Shown here in pieces: positions 43,026 to 51,471 of a stretch of DNA of 64,000 bases. Position numbers and translations under genes: made by a program. Origin of the DNA: an uncultured Lachnospiraceae bacterium (GTDB lineage Bacteria > Bacillota > Clostridia > Lachnospirales > Lachnospiraceae); NCBI GenBank assembly GCA_944377405.1, contig CALWES010000006.1, forward strand, positions 62,001 through 126,000. The letters run 5' to 3'. Within the stretch, counting starts at the first letter, position 1. The number at the start of each line of letters is the position of its first letter. The notes under the pieces were generated by a model that was not told the DNA's origin, did not search any database, and worked only from the letters and a program-made list of their open reading frames with translations.

Positions 43026-44384
43026 TTATTCGATAGCCCTTCCGATCATATATATCGGTATGGTATCGAATCTCTCTCCTCTGCCCCCATGCGACGGGAT
43101 CGCTTTTAAAGCCCGGTCTATAAGCCCCTTCTCCCTGAAGAACTCAAGGGACCTTGCCTTGTTATCTCCAGACTTTACCTCAACACCGGTTCTGATATGG
43201 TCATTATCGACTACCAGGAAATCCAGTTCATAATTCCCACAGACAGAAAAGCAGGGCTTATCCCCCCTTATCTTTTTCCTGGAAGGCGGGCAGAAGTAGT
43301 ATCTTGAAAGTTCCTCATAGGCAAATGTTTCTGTAAGGAATCCTGTAGCTGCATCCTGTGGAACATTTACCAGACTCGATATATATGATGCTATCCCGCA
43401 GTCTGCGAAATAAGCCCTTCGGTCACTGACAACATCATTCACGTCTCCATTGTTATAGAGGTCGCAGTATCCGATGATCCCGGAATAGAGTAGCCAGGAA
43501 GCTGCCTGCCTTACCTCATTCCGACTGACAGGTTGTTTGATCGAATCCTTCACAAAATCTGTAACCAGCTCTATGAAGTTGCTTCCTGTACCCTTTTTCT
43601 CATTGGACATCTCCACGAAGACAGCCCGATATACCTCATTAAAGATGGACAGCGCGGTGCTGTTCGAGAAAAAGCGGGCAGACTCGTTGGTAAACGTACG
43701 CATGAGATCAGCAAGCACATCCTTGCAGTCATTTGTACTCTTGCTCCGGATATACGTGGTAACGACTTCAGGGTAGCCTCCGATGGTCTTATATACCTCA
43801 TAGGCTTCTTCCAATGCCTGGTATTCTTCAGGCGAGGAACCTCCATAGAGGTCTAAAGTCACATATGTATCTTCCAATGAAAGAGCCCTGCAGAACTCTC
43901 TGAAGGACAGCGGAAACATTCGAAGATAGGAGATACCCGCAGGAAGGAAGAAATCTTTTGAGTTGACAGTCCTTGCAAGATAACTTCCGCTTACGATAAT
44001 GTCACAGTTCAGCCTTTCCCGGATATCCCGTATGGCGTTATAGACCGTCGCCTTTTCCTGAATCTCATCTATGATGAGGATAGTGCCCGGATCATCTTTG
44101 AACTCTTCTATTCCTGCATTCCTGCAATAAGCTCCCATCAGGTCCCTTTCTGATAAGCAGTCTTCAAAGCCATACTCATCCCTTACAAGATTCACATAGA
44201 TGACTCGCTGATAATTGTGATAAGCGAACTTTCTGACTTCATGGGTCTTGCCGACCTGCCGGGGACCCTCTACCTGCAGCACCTTATGATGCCGTTTTTC
44301 CTTCCACTCAGCCAGTTCAGCCTGGACATCCCTTCGCAGTTCTATATCATTTTCTATAAATTTGAAGTTGCTGTTTTCGGACAT
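43026..44384 (-). CDS. AAA ATPase with DUF4143-type C-terminal domain
   Basis: A 452-residue protein: Walker A GPRQVGKT (residue ~41), Walker B ILIIDEIQE (~105), SGSYLAR sensor, and a C-terminal nuclease-like DUF4143 part with ELDFLVVDNDHIRTGVEVKSG (E-x-K type). Such ATPases are widespread in genomes and mobile elements, and their role is unsettled. Start at the second ATG, nine bases after AGAGG. Confidence 0.8.
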   Translation of the reverse strand: MSENSNFKFIENDIELRRDVQAELAEWKEKRHHKVLQVEGPRQVGKTHEVRKFAYHNYQRVIYVNLVRDEYGFEDCLSERDLMGAYCRNAGIEEFKDDPGTILIIDEIQEKATVYNAIRDIRERLNCDIIVSGSYLARTVNSKDFFLPAGISYLRMFPLSFREFCRALSLEDTYVTLDLYGGSSPEEYQALEEAYEVYKTIGGYPEVVTTYIRSKSTNDCKDVLADLMRTFTNESARFFSNSTALSIFNEVYRAVFVEMSNEKKGTGSNFIELVTDFVKDSIKQPVSRNEVRQAASWLLYSGIIGYCDLYNNGDVNDVVSDRRAYFADCGIASYISSLVNVPQDAATGFLTETFAYEELSRYYFCPPSRKKIRGDKPCFSVCGNYELDFLVVDNDHIRTGVEVKSGDNKARSLEFFREKGLIDRALKAIPSHGGRGERFDTIPIYMIGRAIE

Positions 44385-44527
44385 CTTCATTTACCTCTCA
44401 CTACTCTGCACTTATTATATAGGCTAAAAGGATATTCTTCAATGAAAAGTATCATTCCTTACGCTACAAAGCCTTCCTTTGCTTCTGTTCTGGGTCTCCG
44501 AATCGGGAATCCTATGGCTTGTAAACA

Positions 44528-45376
44528 TCACCCTTCTACCTCCGTTTCACTGTAATCACCCTCCACAACCTCCGGATACTCCATATCATTATTTCTGACC
44601 TCGGACATATCCACGGAAAGCTCTGTCTTGATGGTCTCGTCCAGGCTCATGGCCTTCCGGAAGTCTGACTTGATAGGTGCATACTTTAAAAGCTTCTTGA
44701 TCACCGTCTTCTTTGCCATCTCCTCATAATTCGTCTTCCAGGGGCTTCCCTTCTCTGAAGCAAAGGCCCTGGAATAGGCTGCCGCAAAGCTATCCACATC
44801 CTCCCTGCTCATCACCTCAAACCGATAGCCTCCATTGTCCAGCCGGAACACCGCATAAAAACCTTTTATTTCTCCCCGATCCTCCCAGGACGGTACATGC
44901 CTGAGCTTCGGTTCCAGACCCAGTTCATAGTAGAACTCATCATTCTCATGGATCGTGTGGGCCTCGATGGACTGCATCCGTTCGTTCCGGTACGCCAGGT
45001 CAATAAGCCCCTTATACCCAAGCTGGAACTGGCACTCCAGGGTCCCGTGATTCTTATAGGGGATCAGATAAGCCTGTCCCAGGGGTGTGTTCGGTTCCAG
45101 TCCCAGCTGTGCCGCATTCATCATGGCAGCGATAAAGCTCATAGGGGTACACTCCGAAAGCTTCGGGGTGTTGTTGATGGCTGATAAAGCCATCCTGGTA
45201 AAGCGTTCCGGGGTAATGACCGATGGCAGGGCCCTTTTGATCTCCGGCTCCAATGCCCGGATCATATCCGCTATGGACATGTTTCTGGTAAGCCGTACCG
45301 GCTGTTCCTTCTTTCCTACGGTTACGGCTGTTTCCTCTGCTTTGCGGCTCAGTTTCTCATTCAATGTTCCGTTCAT
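44528..45376 (-). CDS. recT: RecT-family single-strand annealing protein
   Basis: A 282-residue RecT/Bet-type recombinase with the conserved LGLEPNTPLGQAYLIPY, QLGYKGLIDLAYR and GDYSETEVEG acidic tail. With the YqaJ exonuclease two genes upstream it forms a phage-type recombination pair. AAAGGAAG precedes the start. Confidence 0.9.
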   Translation of the reverse strand: MNGTLNEKLSRKAEETAVTVGKKEQPVRLTRNMSIADMIRALEPEIKRALPSVITPERFTRMALSAINNTPKLSECTPMSFIAAMMNAAQLGLEPNTPLGQAYLIPYKNHGTLECQFQLGYKGLIDLAYRNERMQSIEAHTIHENDEFYYELGLEPKLRHVPSWEDRGEIKGFYAVFRLDNGGYRFEVMSREDVDSFAAAYSRAFASEKGSPWKTNYEEMAKKTVIKKLLKYAPIKSDFRKAMSLDETIKTELSVDMSEVRNNDMEYPEVVEGDYSETEVEG

Positions 45377-45433
45377 GGTTATTCTTCCTTTCTTTTGTCA
45401 GTTTCTGCTCACCATCTTTGATAAGCTGTAATT

Positions 45434-45751
45434 TCATGCTGCCTGGCTGCTATGTTCTAATGCCAGCCAGATCAAGGTATAGATATCCTCAAAGGTCTCC
45501 GTGGAGATTCCTTCTGTCTTAAGATAGCTTCCGAGTAAAAAGCTTATCGGCAGTTCCTGTTCCAGAAGGTCCTCCGTCATTTCCGTGGGCAGCTCTTCTC
45601 CCTGAAAGTAGTTCAGTATCCTCTCATAAAAGCTGATCTCCCAGGCTGCTTCAAAGATCTCCTGCTTTGGCTTCTGCATCATTTCCTGCTGAAAGGCTGC
45701 ATATTCAGCCTCCACCCGTTTTAAAAGCTGTTCCTGTCTTATTTCCTCCAT
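45434..45751 (-). CDS. DUF3848-like protein
   Basis: A 105-residue helical protein with EAEYAAFQQEMMQKPKQEI and EAAWEISFYERILNYF, the layout of DUF3848 proteins found on clostridial mobile elements. Function unknown. An ATG 16 codons earlier (45799) also has a GGAG site; the shorter start is taken because it has GGAGG at 9 bp. Lies between recT and the exonuclease gene. Confidence 0.5.
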   Translation of the reverse strand: MEEIRQEQLLKRVEAEYAAFQQEMMQKPKQEIFEAAWEISFYERILNYFQGEELPTEMTEDLLEQELPISFLLGSYLKTEGISTETFEDIYTLIWLALEHSSQAA

Positions 45752-45849
45752 CCTTCTTTTCCTCCGATATCTGAAAATCAGATCACTTATGATCCACATC
45801 TTCCTGCTCCTCTCCTGATTACTTCTATATAAATGGAAGAGGAGCAGCC

Positions 45850-46785
45850 TTACGCCGCTCCTCCCTTTACGGAAAACCTTCTTCCCGTAGACATCTTTGC
45901 ATATCGCCGGTATACCTCCGGTTCCTCTTCCTTAAGTCTTTTCGTATCAAGCCTTGTAGTCTCCGTATAGATCCAGCTCACCTTGTAATCCTGATTCATG
46001 GCTACCTCCTTATCCTTCATGTATAGTTTTAACCTCTGATCGATCTCATTCCGTTCCTCCTCAAGCCTCGACAGAAGCTCCGAGATCTCCTGTCTCCTTC
46101 GAAGATCCTGATCGAAGCCGATCAATGGGATCGTCTCATCCTTTCTACTGTCCCGTTTAAAGTATTCCTCCAGCATCGTATTATAGTCTCTGCTTCCGTC
46201 CGGATCCGGAAGGACATGCTTTAGCACATGCTCCTCCCAGAATTCCTTTTCGATCCGGATCAGGTTCCGGATTAGCTGGTCATCCCGTTCGATCCTCCGG
46301 TACAGAAACTCCCTTCCCAGGATCAGGCAGGCAATATACATGTGGTCCCATCCCATAACAGCCATGTAGTGCTGGCACTGAAGCTCATAGCTTTCCGGGA
46401 TCTTTCCATCCTTCCATTTCTCTGCAGCATAGGCAGAAGCGGTCTTACACTCCAGTCCCCCGTTCTCCCCGATGATCTGACGGTCGATATTTGCCAGCAT
46501 AAAGGGATACTCCTCGCTCCGGTAAAGATAATTGGAGCGCTGTACCTTAAGGCCTGTTTCCTCTGTGAAACGCTTTGCTACATAGTCCTCAAAGTCCCGG
46601 CCCTGCCGCAAGGCTTCATTATCATCTTCCGATACTTCTTCGGAGGTCTTATCCATGTATACGGCAAAGGGACTCCGGTAGGGATTCAGCCCGCAGACTG
46701 CCCCTGCATCCGATCCTCCAATCCCCGTCTTTCGGAGTTTGAGCCACTCTTCCCTGCTCATCTTTTCTGTCGGTATCTTCTTCAT
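45850..46785 (-). CDS. YqaJ-type viral recombinase exonuclease
   Basis: A 311-residue PD-(D/E)xK nuclease of the YqaJ/lambda-exo group: GIGGSDAGAVCGLNPYRSP near the N-terminus, MLANIDRQI and GLECKTAS as the metal-binding core (D...E-x-K), QLQCQHYMAVMGW after it. It resects DNA ends for the RecT partner. Its start overlaps the RadC stop (ATGA). Confidence 0.88.
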   Translation of the reverse strand: MKKIPTEKMSREEWLKLRKTGIGGSDAGAVCGLNPYRSPFAVYMDKTSEEVSEDDNEALRQGRDFEDYVAKRFTEETGLKVQRSNYLYRSEEYPFMLANIDRQIIGENGGLECKTASAYAAEKWKDGKIPESYELQCQHYMAVMGWDHMYIACLILGREFLYRRIERDDQLIRNLIRIEKEFWEEHVLKHVLPDPDGSRDYNTMLEEYFKRDSRKDETIPLIGFDQDLRRRQEISELLSRLEEERNEIDQRLKLYMKDKEVAMNQDYKVSWIYTETTRLDTKRLKEEEPEVYRRYAKMSTGRRFSVKGGAA

Positions 46786-47249
46786 TCCAGAATACCCTCC
46801 TCCCGAAAGCTATAATAGCAGCCGTCTCCGATGACGATATGATCCAGAAGCTTTATCCCCAGTAGTCTGCCTGCTTTCCGCAGCTGTGACGTAAGAATCC
46901 GGTCCTCTCGGCTCGCCTCCGCTTTTCCTGAAGGATGATTATGAAAGCAGATGATGCTGCTTGCATTCCCCAGAAGGGCCTGTTTGAAAACCTCCCTTGG
47001 TTCTATGAAGCAGATGTTGCAGCCGCCTACAGCACTGATCTCCACCATAGCTGGGCAATTTCTTGAATCAAGAGCCACCGTCACAAAACACTCCCGGTCT
47101 TTTCCGGCGAGGAAATCTTTTATAAAGGCATAGGCCTTTTCTGCATGGTTCAATTCTCCACCCTCGTAGGGGATCTCTTTTTCCCGTACCAGGCTTATAC
47201 TCGTAAAATACACCGTTTGGTTTCTCTTCTTGTCTCTTTTCTCCTCCAT
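46782..47249 (-). CDS. RadC/JAB-domain protein
   Basis: A 155-residue MPN+/JAB metalloprotein with ICFHNHPSGKAEASREDR, the JAMM site of mobile-element RadC proteins (the N-terminal HhH part of chromosomal RadC is missing). Role in DNA repair is traditional but not proven. GGAGGAG lies upstream. Confidence 0.9.
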   Translation of the reverse strand: MEEKRDKKRNQTVYFTSISLVREKEIPYEGGELNHAEKAYAFIKDFLAGKDRECFVTVALDSRNCPAMVEISAVGGCNICFIEPREVFKQALLGNASSIICFHNHPSGKAEASREDRILTSQLRKAGRLLGIKLLDHIVIGDGCYYSFREEGILE

Positions 47250-47271
47250 CTCTCACTCCTCCTCTTTCATT

Positions 47272-47316
47272 AAAAAGGCAGATTTCTAAGGTCCTTTGCG
47301 ATCTCAGAAATCTGCC
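47272..47316 (-). terminator. Terminator after the DUF932 gene
   Basis: GGCAGATTTCT pairs with AGAAATCTGCC; the minus strand ends in TTTTTA. Confidence 0.7.
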
Positions 47317-47333
47317 AACTTTCTGCTATACCA

Positions 47334-48278
47334 TTATGCCGCCTTAAGAAGAGTATAGGCCCTGTCGATCAGGGGCAGTCCATCCACGGCCCTCTGGAAG
47401 AGATTTTCCTGATAGTTCGCTCTCCTCCTTAAGGGTTCCGAATGGGTAGCAAAATCTGACACCGCATTCAGAAACCGGTATCCGTTCCTTCCGAGGTCCT
47501 GAAGGTCCGGCGCTTCCCGATACCGGTACCAGAGCTCTTCTCTCTGGGCCTTCCGGTTCCGAAGCTGTATCTCCGATGCCGCCTCTTCCATTGGAAGGAG
47601 TTTGGCTACAAGCTCCTCTGCCATGGTATCTGTAAGGGTGATTTTTCGGAGCGCTTCTGATTCCTGCTGCAGCTCCTTCATGTAACGATCTGCGTAAAGA
47701 AGGGTATTCCTGGCATCCGTAAGCTTTCCCTCTATATTTCCTGTATGATTTGCCGACCAATAGCGGACAGCCTTCCTTAAAGCAAGATTCAGCATGTTCT
47801 GGCAGGCCACTCGTACCGGCGTCATAGCTGCTTTGATGCTTCCGCTTCCATCATGGGAATTGATAAAAACAATGTATGGGCTCACCTGATTATCCATCAA
47901 CGGATAGTCTTCCGGAAGCTTGGACAGGATCCAGACCTTTTTCCCTCCCTGGAAGCTTCCCGCCTGAAGGAACGTAACTCCTTCACCAGCAAGGGAATCA
48001 ATAAAAGAAAAAGCCTCCCGGTTCTGGACTACCTGATACCGATCACGAACGATCCCCAGGGGTTTTCCGTCCGATTCCCGGATATTGGCATAGTATCCCC
48101 CTAAAGGAATTCCATCTTCCTCATCCGTCCTGATTGGTCTTTGGATCACCTTCCAGTCAAGTCTTGCCTGCTGAAGGATCTCCTCTGCTGAGTTCTTTCC
48201 CCTGGTGTCAGTTCCGATTCCGTACCAGGGCGCTTGTCTTTCCATAAAACTGATTTGTTTGATTCCATGTGTTCTCAT
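47334..48278 (-). CDS. DUF932 phage/plasmid-like protein
   Basis: A 314-residue protein of the DUF932 (TIGR03299) family: PWYGIGTDTRG near the N-terminus, DRYQVVQNREAFSFID and ANIRESDGKPLG. Such proteins accompany recombination genes on plasmids and phages; function unknown. GGAGGTAAG before the start. Confidence 0.85.
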   Translation of the reverse strand: MRTHGIKQISFMERQAPWYGIGTDTRGKNSAEEILQQARLDWKVIQRPIRTDEEDGIPLGGYYANIRESDGKPLGIVRDRYQVVQNREAFSFIDSLAGEGVTFLQAGSFQGGKKVWILSKLPEDYPLMDNQVSPYIVFINSHDGSGSIKAAMTPVRVACQNMLNLALRKAVRYWSANHTGNIEGKLTDARNTLLYADRYMKELQQESEALRKITLTDTMAEELVAKLLPMEEAASEIQLRNRKAQREELWYRYREAPDLQDLGRNGYRFLNAVSDFATHSEPLRRRANYQENLFQRAVDGLPLIDRAYTLLKAA

Positions 48279-48296
48279 TTCTTACCTCCTGACAAT

Positions 48297-48328
48297 AAAA
48301 AGCCCGCAGGGAGTTTTTCCCTGCGGGT
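48297..48328 (-). terminator. Terminator after the 35-residue gene
   Basis: CCCGCAGGGA, loop GTTTT, TCCCTGCGGG; minus strand followed by CTTTTTATTG. Confidence 0.8.
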
Positions 48329-48353
48329 AATTGAATGGTTCTCGATTGCTTTC

Positions 48354-48461
48354 CTAGGCAATTGATTTTGCAGGCGTGTCCGCAAATATCTCTATCAGTT
48401 CCACCAGACATAAGATGATAGAGAAAGCTGCCTTTAGAAAGCGTTTCAATTTTTTAAACAT
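48354..48461 (-). CDS. Small membrane peptide (35 aa)
   Basis: Starts MFKKLKRFLKAAFSI; basic N-terminus, one hydrophobic helix, C-terminus DTPAKSIA. GGAGGT lies 9 bp before this ATG. Not recognised; a terminator follows. Confidence 0.45.
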   Translation of the reverse strand: MFKKLKRFLKAAFSIILCLVELIEIFADTPAKSIA

Positions 48462-48572
48462 CGATATCATACCTCCGTTTTCTTTATTCATAGGTATAAT
48501 ATCTTTCTGAAAGATAAGACTTATAATTTTTTTCAATGAGCCGTAAAACGCTATGACAAATTTCTTCTCTTT

Positions 48573-48935
48573 TTATTCCTGTACCTGATCCAACATCTCA
48601 TACAGCTTAACTTTTAAAGCCTTTGTAATTGGATACCCGTCGACTTTTGCCTTAATGCTGGCTTTTGTTTCTCCCTGAAAATATAATTTTCTAATTACTC
48701 CTTTAAAAATCGCCTCAACACCATAACGAGCTATTCCTTCAGAAAGTAGCCCAGCGACCCCCAACGTAGCTATGCCTCCTAGCATTCCAGCGGGGCCAAG
48801 CATAGCGAGTGCAGCCGTAATTGCTGCAGCTCCCGTGAGTCCTGTCGCAGCAATTGCTACGACTAAAATCAGTCCCGGTACACCCAATGCCGCAACTTTT
48901 GATATAATTGTATCTAAACTAACTATTTTCTTCAT
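48573..48935 (-). CDS. Gly/Ala-rich membrane protein (120 aa)
   Basis: Residues ~15-75 are an unbroken hydrophobic Gly/Ala-rich stretch (AATGLTGAAAITAALAML, GMLGGIATLGVAGLLSEGIA), about two membrane helices, then a basic C-terminal part. The hydrophobic part recalls the IFI6/ISG12-type fold, but only by eye. GAGGAG before the start. First of a group of four small unknown genes read to the left. Confidence 0.5.
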   Translation of the reverse strand: MKKIVSLDTIISKVAALGVPGLILVVAIAATGLTGAAAITAALAMLGPAGMLGGIATLGVAGLLSEGIARYGVEAIFKGVIRKLYFQGETKASIKAKVDGYPITKALKVKLYEMLDQVQE

Positions 48936-49007
48936 CTTATCTCCTCACATTAATTAACAGATAATCTTTCTTTTATTCAACATTGAACAAGTTAATCATT
49001 ACCTGTC

Positions 49008-49343
49008 TTATTCATGTCGTTCGTCATACTGTGCTTTCATTCCTTTTGCTCTAGAATGCATCCCAGCTTTTGCAGCCTTTTGTATTTCTGTTCTTAACTG
49101 AGTATCTGACATTCCTTTTGCGCTTTCATAACCCTCATTATAGTCATCAGCCAAGCGAGCTTTATACTCTTCTATTTCGGCTTCTACATCCTGTGCATTT
49201 TCTGTCATCTTATAATATTCATCCGTAAATGAATTCTTTTTTGTGACCATAGAACCAACCATTCCGAAAATACCTTTGGCAATCGTTCCTATAGCTTTAA
49301 ATAACAGATCCTGTGCTTCTTCCGCATCTCTTTTTGTTGCCAT
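49008..49343 (-). CDS. Small helical protein (111 aa), unknown
   Basis: A charged helical protein with one amphipathic or weakly hydrophobic segment (AIGTIAKGIFGMVGSMVT, residues ~17-34) and a coiled-coil-like Glu/Lys-rich part. Not recognised. Between the Gly/Ala-rich membrane protein and the zinc-ribbon gene; likely one operon. Confidence 0.5.
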   Translation of the reverse strand: MATKRDAEEAQDLLFKAIGTIAKGIFGMVGSMVTKKNSFTDEYYKMTENAQDVEAEIEEYKARLADDYNEGYESAKGMSDTQLRTEIQKAAKAGMHSRAKGMKAQYDERHE

Positions 49344-49374
49344 AATTAGTTCCTCTTTGTAATAACATAATTAA

Positions 49375-49575
49375 TTAAAAATAAATTGCTCCGCAATTTC
49401 GGCACTTCCCATCATAGACTGTATATCTACCACAATTAGCGCACTTATCGCCTTTTCCTCCTTTCCCTTCATTCGCCGGAACGATCATCTTATAACCACA
49501 CCTCGTGCATTCTCTTCCGGTGCCTGTTTCATAAAAAGTTCTCTCTCCGCAATTTGGACATCTTTTTCCCGCCAT
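49375..49575 (-). CDS. Double zinc-ribbon protein (66 aa)
   Basis: Four CxxC knuckles in a row (CPNC, CTRC, CANC, CRNC) form two zinc ribbons. Start MAGKRCPNCG follows AAAGGAGGAAGACT. Such ribbons often serve as adaptor modules for membrane or DNA-binding partners. First gene of the leftward small-gene operon. Confidence 0.6.
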   Translation of the reverse strand: MAGKRCPNCGERTFYETGTGRECTRCGYKMIVPANEGKGGKGDKCANCGRYTVYDGKCRNCGAIYF

Positions 49576-49622
49576 AGTCTTCCTCCTTTTCATCTGATAT
49601 ATATATATTTATATACATATAT

Positions 49623-49636
49623 ATCGTATTTACGAT
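49623..49636. promoter_or_regulatory. Palindrome between divergent genes, candidate XRE operator
   Basis: ATCGTATTTACGAT, a 6-bp perfect inverted repeat in an AT-rich divergent region (49576-49721) between the zinc-ribbon operon and the XRE gene. Confidence 0.45.
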
Positions 49637-49721
49637 GTATTATATCGGCATTATCCAACTATTGTCAAGCGTAATTTCAAATTATCATATCGTTAGATTG
49701 ATATATTGGGAGGAACTTGGA

Positions 49722-50039
49722 TTGTTTAATACTTTAGACCGAATAAATGAGTTACGGACCTCCAGAGGCTGGTCTGTCTATCATCTGGCAAAAGTTTCTG
49801 GAATAGCTCAATCAACCATTGCCACTTGGTATAGCAAAAATCTATGCCCTCCCATCGATAAATTAGAAGACATTTGCAATGCTTTTGAAATCTCACTAGC
49901 TGAGTTTTTTTCTTCAGGTACCGTCTATCAATCAGATTCTCAAACCAATGACATCCTACGAAAATGGGAGCTACTTTCACCTGCACAAAAGCGTATTGTT
50001 TCAGAGTTAATGGATATTTTTTTAAATCCAACAGATTAG
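49722..50039 (+). CDS. XRE-family regulator with TTG start
   Basis: A 105-residue HTH protein (RINELRTSRGWSVYHLAKVS, then AQSTIATWYS) with a short C-terminal helix pair. The TTG at 49722 is taken as start because GGGAGG lies 8 bp upstream and an ATG at 49635 has no site. It probably controls the divergent small-gene operon or the plus-strand genes. Confidence 0.75.
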   Translation: MFNTLDRINELRTSRGWSVYHLAKVSGIAQSTIATWYSKNLCPPIDKLEDICNAFEISLAEFFSSGTVYQSDSQTNDILRKWELLSPAQKRIVSELMDIFLNPTD

Positions 50040-50112
50040 TCTCCAATATATACTCTCAATATCCTTGGTATAACATTAAGGTAAAGAAAAGTTTTATCAG
50101 GAGGACAAAGAT

Positions 50113-50316
50113 ATGCTGAACTGCCTACAGGAGTATCCAGAGATCATGAACGTACACGAAGCTGCTGAGGTATTGAACTGCAGCGCAAAGACCGTCTCCA
50201 AGCTCTGTCGGGAGGGCCAGCTTAAAGCTATGAAGATCGGCAAAGGCTGGAGCATCCCTCAGATAAGTCTTACAGATTTCATTCTTTTTCAGACCCATTA
50301 TCGCACCACCTATTAA
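50113..50316 (+). CDS. Excisionase-like helix-turn-helix protein
   Basis: A 67-residue MerR/excisionase-type DNA-binding protein: MNVHEAAEVLNCSAKTVSKL then GKGWSIPQ. It may assist the integrase in excision. AGGAGGACAAAG before the start; a terminator follows. Confidence 0.75.
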   Translation: MLNCLQEYPEIMNVHEAAEVLNCSAKTVSKLCREGQLKAMKIGKGWSIPQISLTDFILFQTHYRTTY

Positions 50317-50339
50317 AAAAAAATGCTTCATACAGAATT

Positions 50340-50375
50340 CCGTCCGGAAGCTGATGCCTCCGGGCGGTTTTCTTT
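50340..50375 (+). terminator. Terminator after the excisionase-like gene
   Basis: CCGTCCGGA pairs with TCCGGGCGG (one wobble), followed by TTTTCTTTATT. Confidence 0.75.
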
Positions 50376-50487
50376 ATTCTGGAATTCTACGGATCGGAAG
50401 GAAAATCAACTAACAGCAAAGTAAATCAAAAGACAGCAGCGCAATCTATGAGTGTTGTCCAATAAAAAATTAGAAAGGAAATCAGTT

Positions 50488-50745
50488 ATGAAATCAAATT
50501 TGCATCCGGCTTCCATTCAAAAGAAGCTTCAAAAAGAATTCCTGAATCGTTTTAACGTCATAAAACAAAAGGACTCTCGCAGAAAAGCTCCGGCCTATAA
50601 AGAAAAGCAGCAGCTACTTCATCTGATAAATGCTTCAACTGCGGTCTCTCTATTATTAAAAGCCCCTCTTGATCTTTCCAAAGAAGACCAGAAGGAACTT
50701 CGATTTAATCTAAAAAAGGAGGTAAATCGGATATGGCCAAAATAA
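50488..50745 (+). CDS. Small basic protein (85 aa), possible relaxase accessory
   Basis: A Lys/Arg-rich helical protein starting MKSNLHPASIQKKLQ, preceded by AAAGGAAA. It overlaps the start of the relaxase-like gene by 13 bp, so the two are coupled. Not recognised; size, charge and place suggest a DNA-binding helper. Confidence 0.5.
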   Translation: MKSNLHPASIQKKLQKEFLNRFNVIKQKDSRRKAPAYKEKQQLLHLINASTAVSLLLKAPLDLSKEDQKELRFNLKKEVNRIWPK

Positions 50746-51359
50746 TTTTCCTGCCACAAAAGAACATGCAAACAGAAGATGGGAATTATATATGGAACTA
50801 TAAAAATGAGCTTTCGTGCCAGAATGTTTGCGGCTACATATTAAATCCTCCCTTTCCTCTGATCTGGATGTTTGGATTCGGTGTCCCCTATCAGGATGCT
50901 GCTTACGCTGCCAAAGCTTTCCTGTATACCCAGTACCTATTCCGTAAAACCGGCGGGCGCAGGATCAGACATGAGGTGCTGGTATTCGATAGCCCAGAAG
51001 AATATATCGATCCCATGGGCATCAATCGTATCATAGAAATTGCATTTCTATGTGGGGCCCTTTATTATAGTCTAGGCTTTCAGACACTTGTTTCCGTCTG
51101 GCCCCATGATAAGGATAATCAGCGAAACCTCCCTGAGATACACTTTGTTATAAACACAGTATCCTTTGTGGAAGGCCATAAATACAGTAGCAACATAGCC
51201 AGAAGGGCTGAACAGGAAGCGTATTTTAATCAGATCATACAGTTCTACACAAAGGGCGGCCCGCCGCCGGTATGCCCTCAATATGCGGAACCGGATTATT
51301 CAGATTTGGTCTATTTACCGGCGATCTTTTTCACAGCACCAACATATACTCAAAGTTAA
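50733..51359 (+). CDS. Short relaxase-like protein (208 aa)
   Basis: A 208-residue protein with the relaxase-like order of motifs: CGYILNP (Tyr35), RRIRHEVLVFDSPEE, then GFQTLVSVWPHDKD (His125) and EIHFVINTVSFVEGHKY (His137, Asn141). In MOBP-type relaxases this is the Tyr motif and the HxD...HxHxxxN metal motif; here the second His of HxH is Val. The length covers only the catalytic domain. AAAGGAGGT before the start. Alternative: a non-catalytic relaxase relative. Confidence 0.5.
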   Translation: MAKIIFLPQKNMQTEDGNYIWNYKNELSCQNVCGYILNPPFPLIWMFGFGVPYQDAAYAAKAFLYTQYLFRKTGGRRIRHEVLVFDSPEEYIDPMGINRIIEIAFLCGALYYSLGFQTLVSVWPHDKDNQRNLPEIHFVINTVSFVEGHKYSSNIARRAEQEAYFNQIIQFYTKGGPPPVCPQYAEPDYSDLVYLPAIFFTAPTYTQS

Positions 51360-51376
51360 AAAAGAGGATTAAAACA

Positions 51377-51416
51377 CCCGCAGGATCAGCTTAGTCCTGC
51401 GGGCACTTTATTTTTG
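51377..51416 (+). terminator. Terminator between convergent genes
   Basis: CCCGCAGGA, 9-nt loop, TCCTGCGGG, then CACTTTATTTTT (plus); the minus side ends in TGTTTTAA, so it may serve the surface-protein gene as well. Confidence 0.7.
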
Positions 51417-51471
51417 CTATTTCAGTGAGTTTGATCAGGGACCGTTCCCTTTACAACCTTTCTCTACTTCT

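Noticed and set aside
47312-47323. Third copy of the TGCCAACTCTCC motif (TGCCAACTTTCT)
   Set aside because: Two mismatches, overlaps a terminator arm and points at the 3' end of a gene; treated as chance.
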